This document shows, in pieces, positions 55,683 through 63,627 of a DNA stretch of 64,000 bases (within the stretch, counting starts at the first letter, position 1; each line of letters begins with the position of its first letter). The stretch covers positions 453,372 through 517,371 of the forward strand of contig NZ_PPXW01000001.1 of NCBI RefSeq assembly GCF_021655095.1. The letters run 5' to 3'. The notes beneath the pieces are model-generated. The model worked only from the letters and a program-made list of their open reading frames with translations. It was not told the origin of the DNA and did not search any database. Position numbers and translations under genes: made by a program. The DNA comes from Clostridium sp. Cult1 (GTDB lineage: Bacteria; Bacillota; Clostridia; Tissierellales; Tepidimicrobiaceae).

Positions 55683-56501
55683 CTATTCTATTATCCACTT
55701 GTCGGCATGAAAATAGTCGGTATATATTCCCGATACTCCATTTTCATATAATTCTTCAAATACATACAATTCATTTATAGTATGGACATAGGTAAATACA
55801 TCTATCTCCTTTAATTTCATAGGTAAAGAGGAATATCCCCTATCCTTTGGCATGGTTATGGCAAAGATTTTATTATTTTTGGCAAATTCTATTATTTCCT
55901 CGTCTGTATATTTAGACCTATATAAGGTCAATATTATATTATCGAATCCCATATCCCTAGCCAATTCATATTCTTCAAAAGAATATACCTGAGGAATTAT
56001 TTGAGTCTGGATTTTTTTATGGTTTTCGTATATATATTTTAAAAGCTTTTTATTATCCCCTTTAGTATCTGTAACTAGGTATACATCTCCTTTATTTTCA
56101 AGCCATTCCACTATTTCACTAAACTCCAACAAAGTCAAATCCATAAAGACAGGAGAATTTTTAAATTCTTCTAAACTCAAGACCCTTTCTTCAGTCATAA
56201 AGAGCCTTTCTACCATAGGATCCCAATCGTGGATTGCTACTACTTCACCGTCAGATGTCCATTCAAAATCCATCTCTATTAATTGGAATCCATTACTATA
56301 GCTTTCCTCTAAAGCCTCTAGAGAATTAGTCAGCTTAAAACCGTAAATAGCACCACCTGCATGGGCTACTAAGGGAGGTGGTGAAAGTTTATTAAAACCT
56401 TTAAATGCAATAGAATCCCTATTCATAATCAAAATTCCAAATATGAATACCCCTATAATAAAAAATACAATTATTTTTCTATTAAATGATGATTTCTTCA
56501 A
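55683..56501 (-). CDS. Membrane-anchored glycerophosphodiester phosphodiesterase
   Basis: A 272-residue protein with an N-terminal membrane anchor or signal (IIVFFIIGVFIFGILIM, 10-26) and a GDPD TIM barrel. Catalytic and metal residues fit the family: His47 in VAHAGG, Glu76 and Asp78 in QLIEMDFEW, and His91 in AIHDWD. GDPD enzymes hydrolyse glycerophosphodiesters from lipids or teichoic acids to glycerol-3-phosphate and an alcohol. Fragments of the last 20-30 codons of related genes are present at 31340 and 62330, so this gene family has been copied and lost several times in this genome. Confidence 0.9.
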   Translation of the reverse strand: MKKSSFNRKIIVFFIIGVFIFGILIMNRDSIAFKGFNKLSPPPLVAHAGGAIYGFKLTNSLEALEESYSNGFQLIEMDFEWTSDGEVVAIHDWDPMVERLFMTEERVLSLEEFKNSPVFMDLTLLEFSEIVEWLENKGDVYLVTDTKGDNKKLLKYIYENHKKIQTQIIPQVYSFEEYELARDMGFDNIILTLYRSKYTDEEIIEFAKNNKIFAITMPKDRGYSSLPMKLKEIDVFTYVHTINELYVFEELYENGVSGIYTDYFHADKWIIE

Positions 56502-56679
56502 TATTAGTCCGTTACTGAAAACTTATAAAACCTTGTAAATAGCTTGTAAAAGTTTATGTTTCATTCCTTATTCAACGTATCCACTTTCGGATTAATCCTA
56601 CTTGTATGGTCTTGATACTCCAAAGGCTTAAATTCCCCACTAACGTATGGGTACATAGAAATAGTATCTTTTAAGTGAT
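56502..56679 (-). ncRNA. Probable omega-RNA and right end of the IS607-type element
   Basis: In IS200/IS605 and IS607 elements the guide (omega) RNA spans the 3-prime end of tnpB and the DNA up to the element end. The 178 bases after the tnpB stop have no ORF and show several short self-complementary segments. The exact end of the element was not found, so the limits are approximate. Confidence 0.35.
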
Positions 56680-57864
56680 TTATGCTATTTCTTGACCATA
56701 GTTTTTAAGATTTAAACTAGCATTATAATCTCTATCTATTTTACAACCACAATATTCACAGATATATTCCCTATCACTCAACTTTAAGTCTTTTTTATAT
56801 GAATTACATTGACTGCAAATTTTACTGCTAGGAAAATATCTATCTGCTACTATAAATTTTATATTATTCCATTCACACTTATATTGTATTTGTCTATAAA
56901 ATTCATGAAACCGTAGTTGTTGTATAGCTTTAGATAAATGCTTGTTCTTCATCATTCCACTTACATTCAAATCTTCTACTACAATAAAGCTTGGTTTTCG
57001 CTTTATTATTTCTGTAGTTATTTGATGTGAGTAATTATGACGAATATTTGTAAGCCTTTGATTTAACTTTTTAAGCTGATTTTCTAGTTTTATAATATTT
57101 TTTGTTTTCTTGTAACGGACTTCACCACCTTTCATTTTAATTTTATTCATTTCATATTTTCTTGAAACTTTTCTTTGTAGCCTTTTCTTTTTCTTTTCCA
57201 ATCTTTTTATTTCTTTTGTTTTATTTATATTTTTATAGATACTACCATCACTGCAAATTGCTAAATCTAAAACTCCTAAATCTATTCCGATACCTTCATT
57301 TGTTGGTGTATCTTTTATTTCTGGATATTCTATGCCAACTGATATCCACCAGTTAAGTCCATCAAAAGATACTCTTGGATTTATATACTTAATACCTTCA
57401 CCATAAGGTATTCTTTCTCGTTCACATAACCTTATCCAGTTTAATTGTTGCTTGTTTTTCTTTCTGCTGGTTGTTAGTTTTTCTAGTTTCACATGGGTTC
57501 CAGTGAATTGTATCTTGTTTGTGTCTACATAAAATGAAGGCTTAGACTTTTTCCTGCTTTTAAATTTAGGATATTTGCTTTCTCCTTTAAAGAATTTAAT
57601 AAAAGAATCACAAGCGTCTTTTATTGCTTGTTTTGTGATATTGTTAGAATAATTATTTAGCCAACTATATTCTTCTGTTTGTTTTAATTTAGTAAATTCT
57701 TTCCTAAGTTCCCCATCAGAAATAAACTTTCCTCCATTTTTATAATTTTCTATTTGTTTATTTAGCGTCCAATTGTATGCAAATCTAGCTACTCCTGCTG
57801 ATTCAAATAATTTTGTCTTTTGTTTGTTATTTGGTTTAAGTCTAACCTTAATGCCTTTAATCAT
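56680..57864 (-). CDS. tnpB: TnpB RNA-guided nuclease (IS607-type)
   Basis: A 394-residue TnpB with all expected parts. It has the N-terminal helical domain (FESAGVARFAYNWTLNKQIE) and the RuvC motifs: Asp195 in GIGIDLGVLDLAI, Glu297 in FIVVEDLNVSG and Asp379 in DRDYNAS. The zinc finger carries Cys350, Cys353, Cys369 and Cys372. TnpB is an RNA-guided DNA endonuclease that cuts next to a short motif and helps the element persist. No residue is missing, so the nuclease could be active although its partner recombinase is destroyed. The start is the ATG at 57864, inside the end of the tnpA remnant. Confidence 0.93.
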   Translation of the reverse strand: MIKGIKVRLKPNNKQKTKLFESAGVARFAYNWTLNKQIENYKNGGKFISDGELRKEFTKLKQTEEYSWLNNYSNNITKQAIKDACDSFIKFFKGESKYPKFKSRKKSKPSFYVDTNKIQFTGTHVKLEKLTTSRKKNKQQLNWIRLCERERIPYGEGIKYINPRVSFDGLNWWISVGIEYPEIKDTPTNEGIGIDLGVLDLAICSDGSIYKNINKTKEIKRLEKKKKRLQRKVSRKYEMNKIKMKGGEVRYKKTKNIIKLENQLKKLNQRLTNIRHNYSHQITTEIIKRKPSFIVVEDLNVSGMMKNKHLSKAIQQLRFHEFYRQIQYKCEWNNIKFIVADRYFPSSKICSQCNSYKKDLKLSDREYICEYCGCKIDRDYNASLNLKNYGQEIA

Positions 57865-58033
57865 CCTCAGTTAGCTCCTTAATCATCCTTTTAGCCTTGT
57901 TTGCCTTTTTACCTTGTAGTCTACAACTAAAAACAATTATTATTTGTATCATATCTTCTACTAATTCTTGTTCTTCAATGTTTGTGGAGTTTTTCCTATT
58001 AATTTTGAAAATTCTCCAATTGCATATTATTAC
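57857..58033 (-). pseudogene. IS607 serine recombinase (tnpA) with internal deletion
   Basis: The 5-prime part reads AIGEFSKLIGKTPQTL, the MerR-like HTH at the start of IS607 TnpA. After a frame change it reads EEQELVEDMIQIIIVFSCRL, then QGKKANKAKRMIKELTEDD-stop, the end of the same protein. The whole resolvase catalytic domain between them (about 130-150 codons) is missing, and a stop codon stands just before the first block. The recombinase is therefore dead. Confidence 0.85.
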
Positions 58034-58266
58034 CTCTTAATTTTATCTTACCACAAACATTAATGTTAATTAACAATTTTTTATAGAGTTTTATAATGTT
58101 TTTTTAACAGTCTCCTTCCCTCCTAAACCTTATTAAGCATATTCTTCTTCGCTCTTTAAAAACCTATATTATATAGTATATCATCTTTAATTTGTATCCA
58201 TTTGTTTTACACCTAATTATATCCTAATGGTCTATGGAAGGCAATATTGTTTACTCTTTAATTAAT

Positions 58267-58291
58267 AAAGACCACTATAAAAGTGGTCTTT
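58267..58291. terminator. Terminator of the amidase operon
   Basis: AAAGACCACT pairs with AGTGGTCTTT around a 5-base loop, nine bases after the amidase stop codon. Confidence 0.85.
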
Positions 58292-58300
58292 ACTTATACT

Positions 58301-59203
58301 CTATCTATTTATTAATCTTTCTGTTGATACAATATCTTTTGGGATAGCCGCTCTGACGGTTTTCTTTGGATTTACAACCTGTGATATCTTCATGTCTACA
58401 GATATACTGGTTAAAATATAGGCATCTTCCCATTCTAATCCTAAACTATCTTTTAAAAGTTTTACTGCTTGATCAGAGGCAGTATATAAGGCATCTTCTA
58501 GATCATCGCCTGACGCAACAATCATAGTATACTTATCTGTTTCTATTAAAGGCCACTCAATTGTCTTATTCTTAATTAATTTGACTTCAAGTGTAACCTC
58601 TGCAGGTATCTCTAATCCTGTAAAGCAAATCTCACCGTCTCCCATAACAGCATGACAATCTCCTAATGCCAATAAAGCACCTTTTTGATTAACTGGGAAG
58701 TATAGTGTTGAGCCTGCTCTAACGTCTGTAGTATCCATATTACCACCATGTTTCCATGGTGAATTTGTTGCCCATTCTCCATCTTCTTCTGCTGATGCTA
58801 CTCCTATAACTCCAATCATTGGATCAATAGGAATCTTAATCCCTTCAAAGATTGCATGACCATCTTCTATATCAAATACTCTAATAGTAGATTTTCCTAC
58901 CTTATCTCCCAATGCACCTTCACCTACTACAACAGCTGAAACTCCTTTATCCGCTACATTAATATCAAGAATTTTTACTTGTAATATATCTCCTGGTTCT
59001 GCTCCTTCCACATATATAGGACCAGTAGCTGGATTAAGTCTATCATGATCAATCCCTTTCATTATTTGATCTTCTCTTTGTATTTGTTGGAAAAAACAAT
59101 CATTAGTTTCAACTTTAATTACTTCATTAGGTGATATTGATTCAATATGCTCCATATTTGGGGTAAACTTATAAATAACTTTGTCTCCTGAAATTGTCTT
59201 CAT
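58301..59203 (-). CDS. Acetamidase/formamidase family protein
   Basis: Start at ATG 59203 (MKTISGDKVIYKFTPNMEHI), directly behind GGAGGAGATAGT. The 300-residue protein has the FmdA/AmdA pattern: NPATGPIYVEGAEPGDILQV, PWKHGGNMDTTDVRAGSTLY and ALGDCHAVMGDGEICFTGLE with the metal and active-site His, Asp and Glu residues. Family members hydrolyse short amides such as formamide or acetamide to ammonia and the acid. It is co-transcribed with a symporter 39 bases upstream, which suggests uptake and hydrolysis of a specific, perhaps larger, amide. Confidence 0.92.
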   Translation of the reverse strand: MKTISGDKVIYKFTPNMEHIESISPNEVIKVETNDCFFQQIQREDQIMKGIDHDRLNPATGPIYVEGAEPGDILQVKILDINVADKGVSAVVVGEGALGDKVGKSTIRVFDIEDGHAIFEGIKIPIDPMIGVIGVASAEEDGEWATNSPWKHGGNMDTTDVRAGSTLYFPVNQKGALLALGDCHAVMGDGEICFTGLEIPAEVTLEVKLIKNKTIEWPLIETDKYTMIVASGDDLEDALYTASDQAVKLLKDSLGLEWEDAYILTSISVDMKISQVVNPKKTVRAAIPKDIVSTERLINR

Positions 59204-59242
59204 ACTATCTCCTCCATTATATTTAATCAATAAAAGTACTTA

Positions 59243-60436
59243 TTATTTATCGTCTGATAATAAATTTAATTTACGAGCTTTTGTATCTACAATTACTGCC
59301 AAAGAACTGTTACCACAAACGGAAGTTGCTGTTCCAAAACTATCTTGAGTCAAATAAAGTGCAATCATAAGTGCTAGTTGGGTTTCATTAAATCCTAAAA
59401 CGCCTTCTAATAAAGCTAAAGCTGCCATTACAGCACCCCCAGGAATACCAGGAGCAGCTACCATTGTTACACTCATTAAAAGAATAAACCCAAGAATTAC
59501 AGTAAATGGCATTGTTATAGAGTCTACCATCATTACTGCAGCAGCAAACATTGTTATAGCTATAGAGCTACCAGGGAAATGGATTGTAGCAGTAAGAGGT
59601 ATAAAGAAATCCCTTATTTCCTTAGCTACGCCATTTGCTTTAGCTGTCTCAAGAGTTAATGGTATTGTTGCAGCTGATGACTGTGTTCCAATTGCTGTTA
59701 CATATGAAGGTATTTGATTCTTTATAAACTCTTTCACTGTAATTCGTCTATCACTATATATTGATGCAATTAGATATTCTATTAGGTTAGCAATTATCTG
59801 GAATACTATTACAGCAATAAATACTTTACCATAAACTGAAACTACCTGAGTAATCCTACCTGAATAGGATAATTCAAAGAAGATTCCTGCAATATAAAAA
59901 GGTAGAAATGGTATAATTGTCTTTTCAAGAACCATACTTATGATATTTTGAAATCCATCAAAGAAATCAAACATAGTTTTATTCTTAACTATTGAAATTC
60001 CTACCCCTAGTATAAAAGCAATTATTATACTAGAAGTAATATTAAATAAAGGCGGCATATCTATTTCAAATATTGGTAGTAAAACGTTTTCTTTAAAGTC
60101 AGCTTCAACTACCTGGGTGCTAAAGTTTATAAGTTTTGGTAATATGCCCTTGGACACAAAATAAGCTAAAATACCCCATAACACTGTGGAAAAATATGAT
60201 AAAAAGACAGAAAAACTAAGAAGTTTACCAGCTCCACTACTAATATCTGCTATTCCACGAACAACGAAGCCGATAATAATTAAAGGAACAATAAAACCTA
60301 AATAATTACCAAATATGCCTGTAAAAGTTTTAACAATCCTTCCTATTACTTCCGGTGCAAAAAGCCCAATAACTGCACCTAATACAATTCCAATCAATAG
60401 TTTTGGAAGTAGTCCTAATTTCTTCTCCTTTGCCAT
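59243..60436 (-). CDS. Dicarboxylate/amino acid:cation symporter (DAACS family)
   Basis: A 397-residue membrane protein with about eight helices and two re-entrant loops. Typical motifs are FVVRGIADISSG, the Ser-rich loop GTQSSAATIPLTLETAK and the VAAPGIPGGAVM loop. The fold belongs to the GltP/SstT family, which imports glutamate, aspartate, serine or dicarboxylates with Na+ or H+. It forms an operon with an acetamidase-type hydrolase. The start is preceded by GAGGAGGG, and a perfect palindrome lies 26 bases upstream. Confidence 0.92.
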   Translation of the reverse strand: MAKEKKLGLLPKLLIGIVLGAVIGLFAPEVIGRIVKTFTGIFGNYLGFIVPLIIIGFVVRGIADISSGAGKLLSFSVFLSYFSTVLWGILAYFVSKGILPKLINFSTQVVEADFKENVLLPIFEIDMPPLFNITSSIIIAFILGVGISIVKNKTMFDFFDGFQNIISMVLEKTIIPFLPFYIAGIFFELSYSGRITQVVSVYGKVFIAVIVFQIIANLIEYLIASIYSDRRITVKEFIKNQIPSYVTAIGTQSSAATIPLTLETAKANGVAKEIRDFFIPLTATIHFPGSSIAITMFAAAVMMVDSITMPFTVILGFILLMSVTMVAAPGIPGGAVMAALALLEGVLGFNETQLALMIALYLTQDSFGTATSVCGNSSLAVIVDTKARKLNLLSDDK

Positions 60437-60462
60437 AAAAAACCCTCCTCAATATAATCTTA

Positions 60463-60487
60463 GTGTCAAAAAAATATATTTTGACAC
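60463..60487 (-). promoter_or_regulatory. Palindromic operator-like site before the symporter gene
   Basis: GTGTCAAAA and TTTTGACAC are perfect inverted 9-base arms with a 7-base centre. The minus-strand TTGACA could also serve as a -35 box. Confidence 0.55.
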
Positions 60488-60693
60488 CCAAACTTTGATT
60501 TATAATTCCTTTCGATGGCTTAACAAACAAAACTTTCAGAATCTATAGGTTCTCTTTCTGCTTGAATTTCATCATCAACTAAAGCAATTTTCTATCTTAT
60601 TCACTTATAATAATAGAAAATCTCTTATCCGTTTCTTTTTAGTCTATCTTGGACTTTCTTTTGTTAATTTTGTAACATTTTGCTGCATAAAAA

Positions 60694-60760
60694 AAACCCT
60701 CAGATTCTATAGTTTGTTACTAAAATCCACCTCCTAAAATTTTTTATTAAAATAGAGGGT
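60694..60760 (-). promoter_or_regulatory. Possible leader with terminator stem
   Basis: On the minus strand AACCCTC faces GAGGGTT, followed by eight T. Between them is a GGAGG ribosome binding site with a very short frame (GTG GAT TTT AGT AAC AAA CTA TAG). No known riboswitch consensus was recognised. Confidence 0.35.
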
Positions 60761-61124
60761 TAGCTTCTAATATGATTGTAAATCCTTCATAAATGGTTAT
60801 CAAATGCAGTATTCTCATGTTTACCTCAGCTTATCTCCTGTTATCGAATTAATAGCACCTTAATCTTAGGATTTCGACATTTGTATAAGATATATTTTGT
60901 CGTATTTGTTATATTGTTGGTATTTCAATGTTTCCTTTAATAATCTATTAAGTTGGTAGTTTAAGGAATGCAGTAGGAAAAATTCCTATTGCATTATTAA
61001 AACTGCCTTTGGTACTGCTAAAAAAAATATACTCCTTTCTGATTTTAATCTTGTTTAGATTCCTACCAGAAAGGAGCATTTAATTTTATTTGAACAAATA
61101 TTTAATTACAGTCCCTATACTTCA

Positions 61125-62216
61125 TTACCTTTCAATTTTAGTAAATGTTGATTTTCCTGTATATAGGTCCATATCATATTCACCTATTCTATCGCTTTTC
61201 ATATAAATATCTCCCTCTATATATGAATAATAATAGTCATCATAGTAGCGATCATAATAGTAATAATCATAATAGTACGCGATTTCATCAGATATTTTAT
61301 CTAAAACTCTTTTTATGATTTCAGGCTTAAGGTCATTCCATTCAGATTCATAGCTGCTGGGAATATCAATCTCAAAATAAATGGTACGTCCACTAACGTC
61401 TAAACTACTTAAGTAAGCACCTCTAATTCCTTCATCGTAAAACTCATAATATACTATGTCATCTATTTCTTCATCATAAGTACTTAATCTTCTATCATCA
61501 TAAGAAATACTTAAACTACTATTCTTCTTTTTACTAAAAGTCAATACATTTCTTCTATAATATTCATCATATACGGACCCATAAATGTCTGCATTAGTGA
61601 ATTCTGAAGATATAATATCTGTTATATCTTCTATCATAGCTTTTCTATTGCTATAACTTATCCTGTTCCAATAGTCTTCTTGTCTTTTATCTCTTAAATC
61701 CATAACTATTTCTACGTCTATTTTGTTTTTATTCTCCTTTAATGTTATATCGAAATATACATCTTCATAAGTACCATAATTATTATTTAATTTTTTCTCA
61801 ACAGCCTTAAGATCTGTTTCTTCAACTACATTTTTCTTAAACTTCTCAATTTCCTTTTTTAGTTCAGCAATTTCCTTATCCTTTTTCTTTATCTCTTCTT
61901 CATATGCTTTTGATTTAACATCTATAATCTCTGCTGTATGGGTTTTCCCATCCCATTTGACCTCCATACCCATTAACTCTGCAATAGCCCTTACTGGCAC
62001 ATAAGAACGACCGTTGACTGTAAAAGCAGGTGTATCATATTTGTTCTCTATTTCTTTAGTAACATCTTTACCATCTACTTTAAATTTGATTCTACCGAAG
62101 GTAGCTGTAAGTTTTTTCTGATAGACCTCATTGGTAGCTACGGCAATGGTACTTAAAGCCAGTACTAGTATTATTGAAATAACTAATACTTTCTTTAACC
62201 TATCATTTTTAAACAT
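61125..62216 (-). CDS. Stalk-domain (copper amine oxidase N-like) secreted protein
   Basis: A 363-residue exported protein with a signal peptide (VLVISIILVLALSTIAVATN) and a stalk domain at about 30-100 with the hallmark PVRAIAELMGMEVKWDGKTH. A charged coiled coil follows (about 108-135; KKDKEIAELKKEIEKFKK), then two mixed alpha/beta modules with a strikingly Tyr/Asp-rich end (about 315-340; AYYYDYYYYDRYYDDYYYSY). Stalk domains are extracellular scaffold modules, often repeated, without catalytic copper ligands. Fragments of paralogues lie at 53.4, 54.3, 54.7 and 62.4 kb. Its precise function is unknown. Confidence 0.85.
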   Translation of the reverse strand: MFKNDRLKKVLVISIILVLALSTIAVATNEVYQKKLTATFGRIKFKVDGKDVTKEIENKYDTPAFTVNGRSYVPVRAIAELMGMEVKWDGKTHTAEIIDVKSKAYEEEIKKKDKEIAELKKEIEKFKKNVVEETDLKAVEKKLNNNYGTYEDVYFDITLKENKNKIDVEIVMDLRDKRQEDYWNRISYSNRKAMIEDITDIISSEFTNADIYGSVYDEYYRRNVLTFSKKKNSSLSISYDDRRLSTYDEEIDDIVYYEFYDEGIRGAYLSSLDVSGRTIYFEIDIPSSYESEWNDLKPEIIKRVLDKISDEIAYYYDYYYYDRYYDDYYYSYIEGDIYMKSDRIGEYDMDLYTGKSTFTKIER

Positions 62217-62329
62217 AGTATCCCTCCCAAAATTATCATCTCGTATATTATTGTATCATCATCTAAGGGGTATTTTCAAATGTTTTTAGACATTTCCATT
62301 TTAAAGCAATAAGATAGTAAATTAGTACC

Positions 62330-62396
62330 ACCTATTCTATTATCCATTTGTTGGCATGGAAAAAGTCAGTATAAATACTTCCTATTCCCTAAAAAT
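62330..62396 (-). pseudogene. Tail fragment of a glycerophosphodiesterase gene
   Basis: Minus-strand codons read GSIYTDFFHANKWIIE-stop, matching the end of the intact enzyme (SGIYTDYFHADKWIIE). The downstream DNA (AGTAAATTAGTAC) is also the same as behind the intact gene. Confidence 0.8.
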
Positions 62397-62400
62397 TGCT

Positions 62401-62993
62401 CTAATATTTATACCTTAAATTTTTAATTGCTATTGTTCCAATCCCATTATATGTATTATTCCATTCCAATATCAACTCAAATCTTATTTTTTGTACATTT
62501 TTTGTACTAATTTCAAAATCAATTGGATCTGACATTAACCTAACCCTTTCACTCTCATATAAAACATTGTCATTTTCATCATAGATCTTTATTTTGCCAT
62601 TTACTCTCTTATCATCATCTGTAAAATCGTATTTTCTAAAATATGATGGAATATCATCTAACATAGATATTATACCCGATACACTTTTCGTCTCGCTAGG
62701 TAAAGTGTATATGATTGATTCTTTACGAAAATATATCTCATTGCCATTTTCATCCTGCCAATGGGGCAAACCATACACACCTTGAGCATACAAGGATATA
62801 CCCTTTATATCTTCCCTAGTCTTTATATCTTTTGTTACTTTAGCAATTGGCTTTTTATAAAAAAATTTATTCTCATCTTGCTCTTCTCCAATAAAAATAG
62901 TTCCTGTTTTACCATCCCAAGTTACCTTTTTCCCCAACTCTTCACTTATATACCTTAATGGAACATAGGTGGTCCCTTCATAAATAATTTGTT
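62401..62993 (-). pseudogene. Stalk-domain surface protein lacking its N-terminus
   Basis: An open frame reads IIYEGTTYVPLRYISEELGK, then KVTWDGKTGTIFIGEE, the last part of a stalk domain. It is followed by a C-terminal beta-sandwich of about 120 residues that looks like an NPCBM or carbohydrate-binding module (ESERVRLMSDPIDFEISTKN, GTIAIKNLRYKY). The signal peptide and start are gone. The 5-prime side is joined to the first codons of a coiled-coil family gene (MSKNITN, then a stop). Confidence 0.8.
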
Positions 62994-63016
62994 ATATTCT
63001 TACTCATTTGCGATTC
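62994..63016 (-). pseudogene. 5-prime remnant of coiled-coil family copy 3
   Basis: GGAGGGAATCGCAA precedes an ATG and MSKNITN codons, as in the two intact copies (MGKDITNEQ and ENSNITNEQ). Seven codons later the sequence switches to the stalk-protein fragment and stops. Confidence 0.75.
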
Positions 63017-63038
63017 CCTCCACATATAAGTTACATTT

Positions 63039-63068
63039 ATTATATCATTAATTTACTCCCCTATTCAA
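63039..63068 (-). promoter_or_regulatory. Promoter of the broken coiled-coil copy 3
   Basis: TTGAAT, 18-base spacer, TATAAT on the minus strand, the same as at 55564-55593 and 63436-63465. Confidence 0.72.
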
Positions 63069-63070
63069 TA

Positions 63071-63111
63071 AAAAAGGATCCCTTTGGATTTTACTCCGAT
63101 GGGATCCTTCT
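63071..63111 (-). terminator. Terminator of coiled-coil copy 2
   Basis: AAAAAGGATCCC pairs with GGGATCCTTCT around a loop of about 18 bases, directly after the stop at 63113. Confidence 0.82.
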
Positions 63112-63112
63112 A

Positions 63113-63403
63113 TTATTTCACTCCTTTGATTACCCTTATCTCAACATCCTGTCTTTCAACTTTGTTATCAATTTCATCAACCTTTTTTTCAAGTGTAGTT
63201 AACTTTTCATAAGTTAATTTATATCCATCATATAAAGCTTTATGGTTTGTATCCATTTTGTGTTCAAGTCTAGCTATGGATTGATTTGTCTTATCTAAAT
63301 CATCTTTTGTTGCTATATTTTCTTTCATTCCTTGCATTTCGCTATACATCTTTGTCATAAATTCAAATAATTGTTCATTTGTTATATTTGAATTTTCACC
63401 CAA
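63113..63403 (-). CDS. Short coiled-coil protein, family copy 2
   Basis: A 96-residue paralogue of the protein at 55243-55533, with start TTG at 63403 behind GGAGGGG. It shares NITNEQLFEFMTKMYSE, then differs in the middle (ATKDDLDKTNQSIARLEHKM), and again shares NHKALYDGYKLTYEKLT and VERQDVEIRVIKGVK. The whole protein is predicted as one long coiled coil. The TTG start and identical promoter suggest a family of similarly expressed genes. The function is unknown. Confidence 0.82.
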   Translation of the reverse strand: MGENSNITNEQLFEFMTKMYSEMQGMKENIATKDDLDKTNQSIARLEHKMDTNHKALYDGYKLTYEKLTTLEKKVDEIDNKVERQDVEIRVIKGVK

Positions 63404-63435
63404 TCCGATCCCCTCCACATATATAAACTATATTT

Positions 63436-63465
63436 ATTATACCATTAATTTAGCACCTTATTCAA
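63436..63465 (-). promoter_or_regulatory. Promoter of coiled-coil copy 2
   Basis: TTGAAT, 18-base spacer, TATAAT on the minus strand. Confidence 0.75.
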
Positions 63466-63583
63466 TATAGAAAACTATACAAATTTTTGAGTTAATAATT
63501 AGTCGCCAATCTTTAGTTTTGTGCATAAAAAAAGAACCCCGCAGGATTTCTCCTTTGGGATCCTTCTTTATCTCGTTAGCAAG

Positions 63584-63617
63584 TTTCGACAAAAGTCGGG
63601 TGGTACCCGGTACCTTT
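63584..63617 (+). repeat. 34-bp dispersed repeat, copy 2
   Basis: TTTCGACAAAAGTCG, then GGTGGTACCCGGTACCTTT. It lies just before the ISL3 transposase start and matches 55154-55187. Confidence 0.75.
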
Positions 63618-63627
63618 TAGTTTACAA

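Larger units (their letters stand above)
56502..58056 (-). mobile_element. IS607-type insertion sequence with deleted tnpA
   Basis: The element consists of an intact tnpB and, upstream and overlapping it by eight bases, the remnant of an IS607 serine recombinase gene. This gene order and overlap are typical of IS607. No terminal inverted repeats are expected in this family and none was seen. The ends are estimates. Confidence 0.65.
60437..61124. other. Long intergenic region upstream of the symporter operon
   Basis: About 690 bases. Recognised items are a palindrome next to the symporter start (60463-60487) and a leader-like terminator stem (60694-60760). There is also a near-perfect stem AATGCAGTAGGAA / TTCCTATTGCATT at 60970-61000 and an IS256-type stem at about 61030-61083. 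Minus-strand pieces read MQQNVTKLTKESPR-stop (about 60653-60694) and KIALVDDEIQAEREPIDSES (60520-60592, ending FVC-stop), which may be the start and end of a deleted gene. Confidence 0.45.

Noticed and set aside
63584..63617. T-box-like core (GGGTGGTACC)
   Set aside because: There is no specifier stem, no antiterminator partner and no aminoacyl-tRNA or amino-acid gene downstream. The sequence is a dispersed repeat before a transposase gene.
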